Of a DNA stretch of 10,567 bases, positions 1 through 6,830 are shown piece by piece; position 1 is the stretch's first letter; each line of letters opens with the position of its first letter. The notes under the pieces are model-generated. The model was not told where the DNA came from and ran no database searches. It worked only from the letters and a program-made list of their open reading frames with translations. The DNA is from WHSM01 sp050701635 (GTDB lineage: Bacteria; Actinomycetota; Actinomycetes; Mycobacteriales; Micromonosporaceae), in contig JBOGDF010000196.1 in NCBI GenBank assembly GCA_050701635.1, positions 1 to 10,567 on the forward strand. Direction: 5' to 3'. The position numbers were made by a program, and so were the translations under genes.

Positions 1-54
1 GGGCGTCAGCCGCGCGGGCGTCGCGCAGGGCGTCAGCCGGGCGGGTGTCGCGCA
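1..54 (-). repeat. 27-bp tandem repeat in the kinase C-terminal tail
   Basis: Positions 1-27 and 28-54 are two near-identical 27-base units with three differences. In the kinase frame each encodes nine residues, LRDTRPADA followed by LRDARAADA. More copies may lie beyond the left edge. In-frame repeats in the disordered tail of such kinases are probably replication-slippage products and may vary in copy number between strains. Confidence 0.75.
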
Positions 55-2146
55 GCCTGACCGGCGACGAGGTCGCGGCCGAGCTCGTCAACTCACCCGT
101 GATCGATTCCGGCATCACCCGCTCCGGTACGGCGCGGATCTGGTCGGGCGCCAACCGGGCCGGCTCGGGGGTGGCCCGGATGGACGCGGGAACCATGGTG
201 TGGGTGAGCGTGGACTCCAGCGGGTCGGTGTCGTCGTACTCGATGGCGTCGGCGGTGACCACCAGCGCGGCCGGGATCAGCACGATCGCGGTGGTGCCGC
301 CGTACGGGGAGCGCCGCAGGTGCACCTTGATGTCGTGCCGCTCGGCCAGCCGGCCCACCACGAACAGCCCCAGCCGTACGGTGTCGGAGAGGTTGAACTC
401 CGGCGGGCTCGCCAGCCGCTGGTTGTACTGGAACAGGTCCGCGTCGCTCATCCCGAGCCCGCGGTCCTCGATCTCCACCACGAATCCGCTGGGCACCAGC
501 TGGCTGCTCACCTGCACCTTGGTGTGCGGCGGGGACAGCGAGGTGGCGTTCTCGATCAGCTCGGCGAGCAGGTGGATCACGTCGGCGACCACCCGGCCGG
601 CGAGCGCGGCCTGCGGCACCGGCAGGATCGCCACCCGGGAGTAGCTCTCCACCTCGCCGACCGCGGCGCGTACCACGTCGACCAGCGGCACCGGCTTGCG
701 CCAGCGACGGCCGGGCGGGGAGCCGGAGAGGATGATCAGGTCCTCGGCGTGGCGCCGCATCCGGGTGGCCAGGTGGTCGATCGCGAACAGCCGCTCCAGC
801 TCGTCCGGGTCGGTGGTACGCCGCTCCATCTCGTCCAGCATCGTGAGCTGCCGGTGCACCAGGCCCTGGGAGCGCCGGGCCAGGTTGACGAAGACCTCCT
901 TGACGCCGTGCCGCAGCACCGCCTGGTCGACCGCGGCCTGTACGGCGGTCTGCTGCACCGCGTTGAACGCCCGGCCCACGTCGCCGAACTCATCCGGGCC
1001 GAACTCCAGCGGCGGAGCCTCGGCGTCGACGTCGACCCGCTCGCCGCGCTGCAGCTTCCCCACCACCCGGGGCAGCCGTTCGTGGGCGAGCTGGAGCGCC
1101 GCTTGCTTCAGGCCGTTCAGCTGACCGAGTACGTGTCGCGGCGCGACCCGCAGCCACACGGTCATCAGCGCCGTCACCAGCAGCAGGCCGAGCAGCACCG
1201 TGATGGCACCGCGCCACAGCACGGAGGTCGCCTCCGCGTCGCTGCGCTTGAGCATCTCGGTGGCGTACGCCGTCTCCAGGGTGGTCAGCTGCGCGATGGT
1301 CTCCTTGGTGGCCGCCGTCCACGCGGCGGCGGAGAACGGTGCGGTCTGGCCCGAGGCGGCGGAGGTGAGCTTGTCTTCCATGCCGCGCAACGTGGCGAAG
1401 GCGTCGGAGGCGAGTACGCGACGGTAGCGGGCGCGCTGGTCCTCCAGCAGGCTCAGCTCGATCTCGCCGGCGAGGAACCGCCGGGCGCCGACCAACCGGG
1501 TGAACTCGTCGCGGTCCACGGCGTGCAGGGCGCCGCCGGCGAGCGCCCCGGCGAGCAGGCCGTCTTCCCGGGCGAGCAGCTCGCGGGAGCGCAGCAGCTC
1601 GATCAGCGCGAGGTGCCGGTCGCCGACCACCGCGTGGTCGTTGGCCGGCATCGCCGACAGCACCGGGAACGTGCCGTCGATGACCCCGTTGAACAGCCCC
1701 AGCACCTGGGTACGCGTGATCCGGCCAGCGTCGATGTTCTGCCGGCCGGTGTCCAGACCGGACAGTCGTTCCACCACGGCGTCGAGGTGGCCGCCGAGGC
1801 CCTCCGCGGCCCGGATGTCCGGGTCGCTCGCCACCGCGCGGAACGTGTCGGCCGCCTGTACGGAGTGCTCCCGCGCGGCGTCGAGCACGGCGTCACCGGA
1901 CCTGCCGTCCGAGCTGACCAGCTCCGCCGAGGCCCGGCGCTCCGCCTCGAGGGCGGTCACCAGGTCGGCGGTCGGTTGGTAGAGCCGCTCGTGGAGCGTA
2001 CGCACCGCGCGGAGGTTGAGGCCGTCGGTGAAGGTGAGGCTCACGGCGTACCCGCCGATGATGAACAGCAGAATCAGCCAGGCGATCAGGGCGATCGCGA
2101 CCCTCGGCTTCATCGAGTGAAAAGACCAGCGGCGGGCTCGTGCCAC
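1..2146 (-). CDS. NIT-domain sensor histidine kinase (CvnA-like), C-terminus cut by window edge
   Basis: This is a membrane sensor kinase of the actinobacterial nitrate/nitrite-sensing-domain type, the type found as CvnA in 'conservon' operons; 715 codons are visible. A short basic N-terminus is followed by TM1 (residues 16-36), a long extracellular helical NIT-type region (about 50-300, with the LRSRELLARED and FTRLVGARR segments typical of that fold), TM2 (about 311-331) and a HAMP-like linker. The dimerisation segment DHLATRMRRHAEDL begins at residue 457. The ATP-binding domain has an N box ELIENA (529-534) and a G1 box DRGLGM (561-566). A low-complexity C-terminal tail continues off the left edge. 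I chose the GTG at 2146 because AAGGTGGGG lies about 5 bases upstream; an in-frame GTG at 2152 is less well spaced. A classical H-box histidine is not obvious, though His458 or His466 are candidates. Roadblock, DUF742 and small-GTPase partners would be expected further left if this is a conservon. Family is confident; the signal sensed is unknown. Confidence 0.88.
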   Translation of the reverse strand, partial: MARARRWSFHSMKPRVAIALIAWLILLFIIGGYAVSLTFTDGLNLRAVRTLHERLYQPTADLVTALEAERRASAELVSSDGRSGDAVLDAAREHSVQAADTFRAVASDPDIRAAEGLGGHLDAVVERLSGLDTGRQNIDAGRITRTQVLGLFNGVIDGTFPVLSAMPANDHAVVGDRHLALIELLRSRELLAREDGLLAGALAGGALHAVDRDEFTRLVGARRFLAGEIELSLLEDQRARYRRVLASDAFATLRGMEDKLTSAASGQTAPFSAAAWTAATKETIAQLTTLETAYATEMLKRSDAEATSVLWRGAITVLLGLLLVTALMTVWLRVAPRHVLGQLNGLKQAALQLAHERLPRVVGKLQRGERVDVDAEAPPLEFGPDEFGDVGRAFNAVQQTAVQAAVDQAVLRHGVKEVFVNLARRSQGLVHRQLTMLDEMERRTTDPDELERLFAIDHLATRMRRHAEDLIILSGSPPGRRWRKPVPLVDVVRAAVGEVESYSRVAILPVPQAALAGRVVADVIHLLAELIENATSLSPPHTKVQVSSQLVPSGFVVEIEDRGLGMSDADLFQYNQRLASPPEFNLSDTVRLGLFVVGRLAERHDIKVHLRRSPYGGTTAIVLIPAALVVTADAIEYDDTDPLESTLTHTMVPASIRATPEPARLAPDQIRAVPERVMPESITGELTSSAATSSPVRLRDTRPADALRDARAADA

Positions 2147-2218
2147 GTTCACCCCACCTTGTATCTCGAGGTCTGGTTCGTGTCGGGGTGCGCGCCGCGT
2201 CCCCCGTATGACGGCGCC

Positions 2219-2224
2219 AGCATA
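2219..2224 (-). promoter_or_regulatory. Possible -10 box of the sensor kinase
   Basis: On the minus strand this reads TATGCT, close to the actinobacterial TAnnnT -10 consensus. It lies about 73 bases upstream of the kinase start. No good -35 sits 17-18 bases further up (TTTCCC only), so this is weak evidence from one hexamer. Confidence 0.25.
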
Positions 2225-2422
2225 GGGCTTCCGCGGTGGCTGGGAAAACGCCGTCCTCGGGCCCATCGCCCCGGAACTGAACTCAGCGTGACGTTCCCGC
2301 CGTCCTGCGATGTCCGTCCGATACGGAGGCCGCCGCGCCCTGACATCGGCGCGCCGGTGAATTCGCAGCTCAGCCCGGAACCCGGCCAACAGGTGTCACC
2401 GGCACCGCCTGGTATGCCGGTC

Positions 2423-2451
2423 ACTAAAAGTAGTTGGCCCTGGTATGTCAA
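2423..2451 (-). promoter_or_regulatory. Candidate sigma-70-type promoter TTGACA-N17-TTTAGT
   Basis: On the minus strand a perfect -35 hexamer TTGACA (2451-2446) is followed, after exactly 17 bases, by TTTAGT (2428-2423), which matches TATAAT at four of six positions. It points at the sensor kinase and would give a leader of roughly 270 bases. The -35 overlaps a perfect 10-base palindrome GTCAATTGAC (2447-2456), which could be an operator. The AT-rich context in a very GC-rich genome supports a real regulatory site. Confidence 0.45.
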
Positions 2452-2455
2452 TTGA

Positions 2456-2479
2456 CCACCCGTGGCACCCCAAGGGTGG
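2456..2479 (-). terminator. Weak hairpin after the MFS gene, possible terminator
   Basis: About 20 bases past the MFS stop, the minus-strand transcript reads CCACCC...GGGTGG (2479-2474 with 2461-2456). An alternative inner hairpin is CACCC-TTG-GGGTG (2478-2466). There is no U-tract, as is common in actinobacteria. The stem is short, so termination here is only a suggestion. Confidence 0.3.
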
Positions 2480-2498
2480 CTTATGTCTCACTCAGTTC

Positions 2499-4100
2499 CT
2501 AGCCTGGCATCGCTCCGCCGGTACGGTCTGTTTCACCTCGCTCCCCCTCGAGGCTGCGTGTTGAGCCGCGCGGCGCGGCGGTCTCCTGGCCGTACCGGAG
2601 CATCAGGCCGGCGGAGAGCAGACTGAGCGCGGCCAGGCAGAGCGCGCTGACCACCAGCGCGGGAGCATGCAGCTCGGCGCCGACCTGCAGTGTGGCCAGC
2701 ATCGCGAACGGCCCCAGCAGCCCGCCGAATTTCGTGGTCGCCGCGGCGAAACCCGAACCGGTGGCGCGCAGTACGGTCGGGTAGATCTCGGCGCTGTACG
2801 GCAGCAGCATCGCGTTCACCGCCGACAGCGCCAGCACCAGCGTGCCGACCGACAGCAGCAACAGCACCGGGCCGGTACGCCAGATCAGCCACGCCGCGAC
2901 GCCGCCCAACGAGACGCCGGTGGCGGTGACGAACAGGATCAGGGCCCGGCGGCCGCTCCAACGGCCGTACAGCAGGACCACCAGGATCAGTGCGGGGGCC
3001 GAATACAGGGCCGACTTGGCGAGCAGGGCGCTGGCCGCGCCGGAGGCCATGCCGTGTTCCCGCAGCTGCGCGGGGAGCATCACCAGGAAGCCGAAGTTGA
3101 CCAGCCCCCACGCCATCCCCACGGCGCCGATCACGGCGGTCAGTACGGGGTAGCGGCGCAGCAGCGTACCCACACCGGATTGTTCGGCGACCGGCTCCGG
3201 AGCGGGAGCCTCCCCCAATCGGGAGCCGTAACGGTGGAGGATCGCGTGCGCGGCCCCGACGCGGCCGGTACGCAGCAGGAACAGCGGCGACTCCGGGATC
3301 AACGGCATCAGGCCGAGCAGCAGCAGTCCGGTGGGCAGCCCGATCAGCCACAGCGCCCGCCAGGTCAGCGCCGGCTCGAGGACGTACGCCGCGGTGCTCG
3401 CCGCCAGGTAGCCGCCGATCCCGCCGATGCCGCCGACGGTGACCGCCATCCAGCCCCGGTGCCGGCGCGGCGCCAGCTCCGCGATCAGGGTGAACGCCAG
3501 CGGCAGCAGACCACCGGCGGAGCTGCCCATCACGAAGCACATCACCAGGTTCCACTCGAACGACGGCATCGCGCCGCACGCCGAGGTGGCCACGAACAAC
3601 ACCGTGGCGAGCAGGAACGCCGGGCGGCGGCCGTACCGGTCGCCGAGCAGGCCCCACACCACCGAGCCGACCACGGTGCCGGTGAGCGCCACCATCGGGA
3701 GTACGGCCACCGCCTCCAGAGGGATGCCGTACTCCTGGCTCATCCCGGGCATCACGAACCCGGTGGTGAGCGGCTTCATGATGTCGACCACCAGCGCCAC
3801 GGTGAGCGCGATGCACGTCAGCCAGTAGACCGGGCGCAGCCGGCCGTGCTCGATCGCGTCGACCGAGAGCTTCTCGCCCTGGGGCGGGCGTACCCGCCAC
3901 AGCAGCGCCGCCGCCGCGATCCCGACGCCGATCACCAGCAGCGCCATCCCGGCGAGCATCGACGGCGTCCACATCGGCATGCCGCCCATGTCCATCCCCG
4001 AGTGGCTCATCGCGGCGAGTACGTCGGGCAGGTGCAACACCACGCCGACGGTGACCACCGCGATGCCGGCGGCGAGCCAGGCGATCCGCCACCGGCTCAC
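2499..4100 (-). CDS. MFS transporter with two-helix, Met/His-rich N-terminal extension
   Basis: A 533-residue inner-membrane transporter of the major facilitator superfamily, probably the exporter of the operon's product. The start is a GTG at 4100 overlapping the stop of the upstream halogenase (GTGA), implying coupled translation. The core shows MFS motif A GDRYGRR (153-159), PESPLFLLRTGR (269-280) at the end of the first six-helix half, a hydrophilic central loop (about 280-315), and AEIYPTVLRATGSG (437-450), all as in the sugar-porter/aromatic-acid symporter branch. Before the 12-helix core there are two extra hydrophobic segments (about 5-29 and 47-69). Between them lies a loop with HSGMDMGGMPM (33-43), rich in Met and His. 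At 533 residues it is longer than the usual 400-450 because of this extension and a charged C-terminal tail (about 505-533). A transporter role is certain from the sequence; export of a halopyrrole is inferred from its place as last gene of the operon. Confidence 0.88.
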   Translation of the reverse strand: MSRWRIAWLAAGIAVVTVGVVLHLPDVLAAMSHSGMDMGGMPMWTPSMLAGMALLVIGVGIAAAALLWRVRPPQGEKLSVDAIEHGRLRPVYWLTCIALTVALVVDIMKPLTTGFVMPGMSQEYGIPLEAVAVLPMVALTGTVVGSVVWGLLGDRYGRRPAFLLATVLFVATSACGAMPSFEWNLVMCFVMGSSAGGLLPLAFTLIAELAPRRHRGWMAVTVGGIGGIGGYLAASTAAYVLEPALTWRALWLIGLPTGLLLLGLMPLIPESPLFLLRTGRVGAAHAILHRYGSRLGEAPAPEPVAEQSGVGTLLRRYPVLTAVIGAVGMAWGLVNFGFLVMLPAQLREHGMASGAASALLAKSALYSAPALILVVLLYGRWSGRRALILFVTATGVSLGGVAAWLIWRTGPVLLLLSVGTLVLALSAVNAMLLPYSAEIYPTVLRATGSGFAAATTKFGGLLGPFAMLATLQVGAELHAPALVVSALCLAALSLLSAGLMLRYGQETAAPRGSTRSLEGERGETDRTGGAMPG

Positions 4101-5446
4101 GCCGGCGCCAGTCCGAGCTCCGGGTCGGTGACCAGCCGCAGGCCGCCGGCGGGGTCGGAGACCGCGCTGGGCGGGATCTGCGGGGTGGTGAAGGTCTCGG
4201 GCTCGTCCGGGGCGCGCTCGCCGTACCCGACGTCGCGCAGGTCGGCCATGCCGGAGATCAGCTTGGTGAACGCGGCCCGCGAGACCTGCCGCCGCTCGCC
4301 GTCCTGCAACAGCCGCTGGGCATGCCAGAAGTACGTCTCCTTGCCGCGGTACTGCTGGTACATCAGCGACACCATCGACAGGTAGCGGGCGTACACGTGG
4401 CGGTACCGGCGTTCGAAGAAGTCGATCGCCTCCGCCTCCGGTACGGTGCCGCCGGACGCGGCGGCGATCGCACCGGCGGCGAGCAGCGCCGAGTAGAGCG
4501 CCAGGTGGGTGCCGGTGGACAGCAGCGGATCGAGGAAGCAGGCGGCGTCGCCGATCATCACGTACCCGGGGCCGCTGAACCGGTCGGTGACGTACGAGTA
4601 GTCGGTCTCCACCCGCGCCGGCCCGACGTACTCGGCGTCGCGCAGGATCTGCCGCATGTCGGGGTTTTCGTCGACGTACCCCCGGAGCTGCTCCTCCAGT
4701 GAGCCGAACGACGCGCGACGTTTCCGGAAGTGGTCGCGATGGGTCACGAAGCCGACCGAGAACCGGTCGTCGCGCAGCGGGATCGTCCAGTACCAGCCGG
4801 TCGGGCACGACACCGCGTCGAGGCCGCCGCCCGGGGTGCCGGGGAGCAGCTCGGCGCCCCGCCAGTAGCCCCAGATCGCCACGTTGCGGAACACCTCGTG
4901 CACCTGGCGCTGGTGGCCGCGCTGCGCCGACACCACCCCCGCTCGCCCGGACGCGTCCACCAGGAAGTCGCACTCGTCGATGCCGCTGGCGCCGGTCTCG
5001 GCCTGCCACTCCACCGCGGCCGGCCGTTCCTCGCCGTCCGGGCCGGGCTCGAACTGGATCCGCCGCACGGCGCACGCCTCGTGCACCTTCACCCCGCTGT
5101 CGCGGGCGTGGTCGAGCAGCACCTTGTCGAAGTCGGCGCGCTCCACCTGCCAGGTGTAGAGCCCCTTGCCGAACACCGACTCCCACTGGATGGTGAAATC
5201 CTCGCCGCCCCAGCGCATCAACCCACCCAGCTTGACCAGGAAGCCGGCGGCCTCCACTTTGGGCAGCGCGCCGGACAGCTCCAGGATCGGCTGCGCGGCG
5301 GGCGCCAGGCTCTCACCGATGTGGTAGCGCGGGAATCGGGACTTCTCGTACAGGGTTACGCCGTAGCCGGCGCGGGCGAGCAGCGTGGCGCAGGTGGCTC
5401 CTGCCGGGCCGCCCCCGACGACGGCGATCTGAGCTGGCCGGGTCAT
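4097..5446 (-). CDS. Flavin-dependent halogenase, divergent from PltA (second halogenase)
   Basis: A 449-residue FADH2-dependent halogenase. The FAD-binding GGGPAG is at 11-16. HIGESLAP (42-49) is typical of phenol- and pyrrole-type halogenases. GFLVKLG places the conserved lysine at residue 72, and the halogenase signature WxWxIP appears as WYWTIP (218-223). FLDPLLSTGTH (304-314) is the flavin/chloride-site motif. All hallmarks needed for HOCl generation and lysine-mediated halogenation are present. It differs clearly from its neighbour, for example WGYWRGAELLPG (192-203) and STGTH instead of SSGVS, so it is not a recent duplicate. I chose the ATG at 5446 because GGAG sits 5 bases upstream; the GTG at 5452 would overlap that site. 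It starts 34 bases after the PltA-like gene stops and overlaps the MFS gene by four bases. Possible substrates are the tethered pyrrole at another position, a free pyrrole or phenol, or an oxidative coupling as reported for halogenase-like Mpy10/Mpy11 of marinopyrrole. The sequence does not decide among them. Confidence 0.9.
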   Translation of the reverse strand: MTRPAQIAVVGGGPAGATCATLLARAGYGVTLYEKSRFPRYHIGESLAPAAQPILELSGALPKVEAAGFLVKLGGLMRWGGEDFTIQWESVFGKGLYTWQVERADFDKVLLDHARDSGVKVHEACAVRRIQFEPGPDGEERPAAVEWQAETGASGIDECDFLVDASGRAGVVSAQRGHQRQVHEVFRNVAIWGYWRGAELLPGTPGGGLDAVSCPTGWYWTIPLRDDRFSVGFVTHRDHFRKRRASFGSLEEQLRGYVDENPDMRQILRDAEYVGPARVETDYSYVTDRFSGPGYVMIGDAACFLDPLLSTGTHLALYSALLAAGAIAAASGGTVPEAEAIDFFERRYRHVYARYLSMVSLMYQQYRGKETYFWHAQRLLQDGERRQVSRAAFTKLISGMADLRDVGYGERAPDEPETFTTPQIPPSAVSDPAGGLRLVTDPELGLAPA

Positions 5447-5451
5447 GGTCA

Positions 5452-5455
5452 CTCC
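5452..5455 (-). promoter_or_regulatory. Ribosome binding site deciding the second halogenase start
   Basis: On the minus strand GGAG (5455-5452) precedes ATG (5446) by 5 bases. Because it overlaps the alternative GTG at 5452, it favours the ATG start. It lies in the only real gap inside the operon (5447-5480), so this gene is translated from its own site and is not stop-start coupled. Confidence 0.6.
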
Positions 5456-5480
5456 AATGTGGACGGGCCTGGGGACGGGG

Positions 5481-6830
5481 TCAGAACAGCGGCGCGGCCG
5501 ACGGCGCGCGCAGCGTACCCAGGTACGGGTGCCAGATGTGGTCGGGGTTGTTCTCGACTTCGGTGACGGTGCGCCGCATCGCCGCCAGCGCGGGCGGGTC
5601 GGCCTCGTCGTACAGGTCGCCCTGCAGCAGCTTGATCAGGCCGGTGCGGTACCGCTTGTCGTACGTGAACGCGGTGAACAGCACGTTCAGCCGGTAGTAG
5701 AGCGAGATGAACTCGTACCAGTTGCGCATGCCCCGGCGTACCGTCTGCTCGAACGTGGTGAACGCCGACTTCGACAGGTCACCGGCGGCGAAGCCGGCCA
5801 CGATGTCGGCGGCGGCGAACCGGGCGCTCTGCAGCGCGATCGAGACCCCGGAGGAGAAGATCGGGTCGACGAACCGGGCGGCGTCGCCGATCATCACGTA
5901 CCGGTCGCCGCAGATCTGCCGCATGCTGTACGAGTAGTCGCCCTCGGTACGCCACCGGTCGACCACCGCGGCTTTTCGCAGCTCGGCCTCGATCTCGGGC
6001 CGCAGGCCGATCATTTTCCAGAAGAAGCCCTCCCGGTCGCCGCCGTGCTCCCGGAACAGCGACTTCTGGGCCACCACGCCGACGCTGGTCACGGTGTCGG
6101 TGATCGGAATCTGCCAGATCCAGGCGTTGCGGTCGGGCAGGAAGTGGATCGCGATGTAGTCGGCCTCGTCGCGGGCCGGCGTCAGCGCGCCGCGGTCCAA
6201 CCCCTCGAACCAGGTGTACGTGGCGTACTGGTCGAACACCGGGTCGTTGACCTTGAGGTCGAGCTGCGAGCCGAGCAACGTGGACCGTCCGGTGGCGTCG
6301 GCGAGCATCCGGGCCCGGATCGGCCGGGTCGCGCCGCCCGGGCCACCCTCGCGCGCGGTCACCGTGACCCCGTCGGCGTCGAACACCGGGTCGAGGACGC
6401 GTACCCCCTGGTGCACCGTGGCGCCCTGGGTCGCGGCGTGCTCGAGCAGCAGCAGGTCGAACTTCGCCCGCTCCACGTGGTACGTGTACGTCACTTCGGC
6501 GTCGTCCCGCGCACGCTCCCCGAAGTGCATCGTGACGTGCCGGAACGGTCGCCGGCCCTGCCGGTCGCGGCCGTGCGGGTACGGGCTGCTGGTGGTCCAC
6601 ACCGCGCCCCGCTTGACCGGGAACCCGCTCGTCGCCACCTTGGGCAGCGCCCCGGTCTCGGTCAGCACCTGCATCACCGCGGGCACCAGGGACTCCCCGA
6701 TGTGGTGCCGCGGAAACCGTTCGCTCTCCAGCAGTACGGTCTGCAGCCCGGCCCGGGCGAGCAGGGCGGCGAGCGTGGAACCGGCTGGTCCGCCGCCCGC
6801 GATCAGCACATCACAGTCGTAGCCGGTCAT
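5481..6830 (-). CDS. pltA: PltA-like pyrrolyl-S-carrier-protein halogenase
   Basis: A 449-residue flavin-dependent halogenase that most resembles PltA of pyoluteorin synthesis, which dichlorinates pyrrole-2-carboxyl bound to its carrier protein. Visible hallmarks are GGGPAG (12-17), HHIGESLVP (42-50), GFPVKRG with the catalytic lysine at 73, WIWQIP (237-242, the WxWxIP halogenase signature), and IGDAARFVDPIFSSGVS (314-330). The C-terminal region contains NWYEFISLYYRLN (370-382) and ends WHPYLGTLRAPSAAPLF (433-449), closely like the PltA C-terminus, where this region covers the active site. The ATG at 6830 overlaps the stop of the prolyl-AMP ligase (ATGA) and is also preceded by GAGGAG 6 bases upstream. 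The gene lies directly downstream of the ligase, carrier and dehydrogenase, which supports a carrier-bound substrate. Chlorine versus bromine and mono- versus dihalogenation cannot be read from sequence. It needs FADH2, and no flavin reductase is visible in the window. Confidence 0.92.
   Translation of the reverse strand: MTGYDCDVLIAGGGPAGSTLAALLARAGLQTVLLESERFPRHHIGESLVPAVMQVLTETGALPKVATSGFPVKRGAVWTTSSPYPHGRDRQGRRPFRHVTMHFGERARDDAEVTYTYHVERAKFDLLLLEHAATQGATVHQGVRVLDPVFDADGVTVTAREGGPGGATRPIRARMLADATGRSTLLGSQLDLKVNDPVFDQYATYTWFEGLDRGALTPARDEADYIAIHFLPDRNAWIWQIPITDTVTSVGVVAQKSLFREHGGDREGFFWKMIGLRPEIEAELRKAAVVDRWRTEGDYSYSMRQICGDRYVMIGDAARFVDPIFSSGVSIALQSARFAAADIVAGFAAGDLSKSAFTTFEQTVRRGMRNWYEFISLYYRLNVLFTAFTYDKRYRTGLIKLLQGDLYDEADPPALAAMRRTVTEVENNPDHIWHPYLGTLRAPSAAPLF

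Larger units (their letters stand above)
2147..2498. other. Intergenic region between the operon end and the sensor kinase
   Basis: These 352 bases hold no convincing gene. GC content is visibly lower near 2400-2500 than in the flanking genes. The region contains a possible weak terminator for the upstream MFS gene and two possible minus-strand promoters for the kinase, listed separately. The 100-codon minus frame ending at 2149 looks like non-coding sequence: it has no ribosome binding site of note and no recognisable domain. Confidence 0.6.

Noticed and set aside
1..54. CRISPR-like repeat
   Set aside because: The two units are adjacent without spacers and lie in frame inside the kinase gene, so this is a coding tandem repeat.
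2149..2451. Minus-strand 100-codon frame ending against the kinase start
   Set aside because: It lies in the promoter region, has no ribosome binding site or recognisable domain, and its composition looks like intergenic DNA. Its stop near the kinase start appears accidental.
200..2455. Plus-strand 751-codon open frame antisense to the kinase
   Set aside because: The product is rich in Gly, Arg, His and Gln with no domain, and the opposite strand encodes a clear kinase. Long antisense frames are usual at this GC content. The same reason applies to the long plus frames at 2667-4385, 5445-6944, 6923-8404 and 8331-9701.
4101..5186. A single long protein reading into the MFS frame from 5186
   Set aside because: The part upstream of 4100 is the halogenase gene read in the wrong frame. 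The real MFS start is the GTG at 4100 overlapping the halogenase stop.
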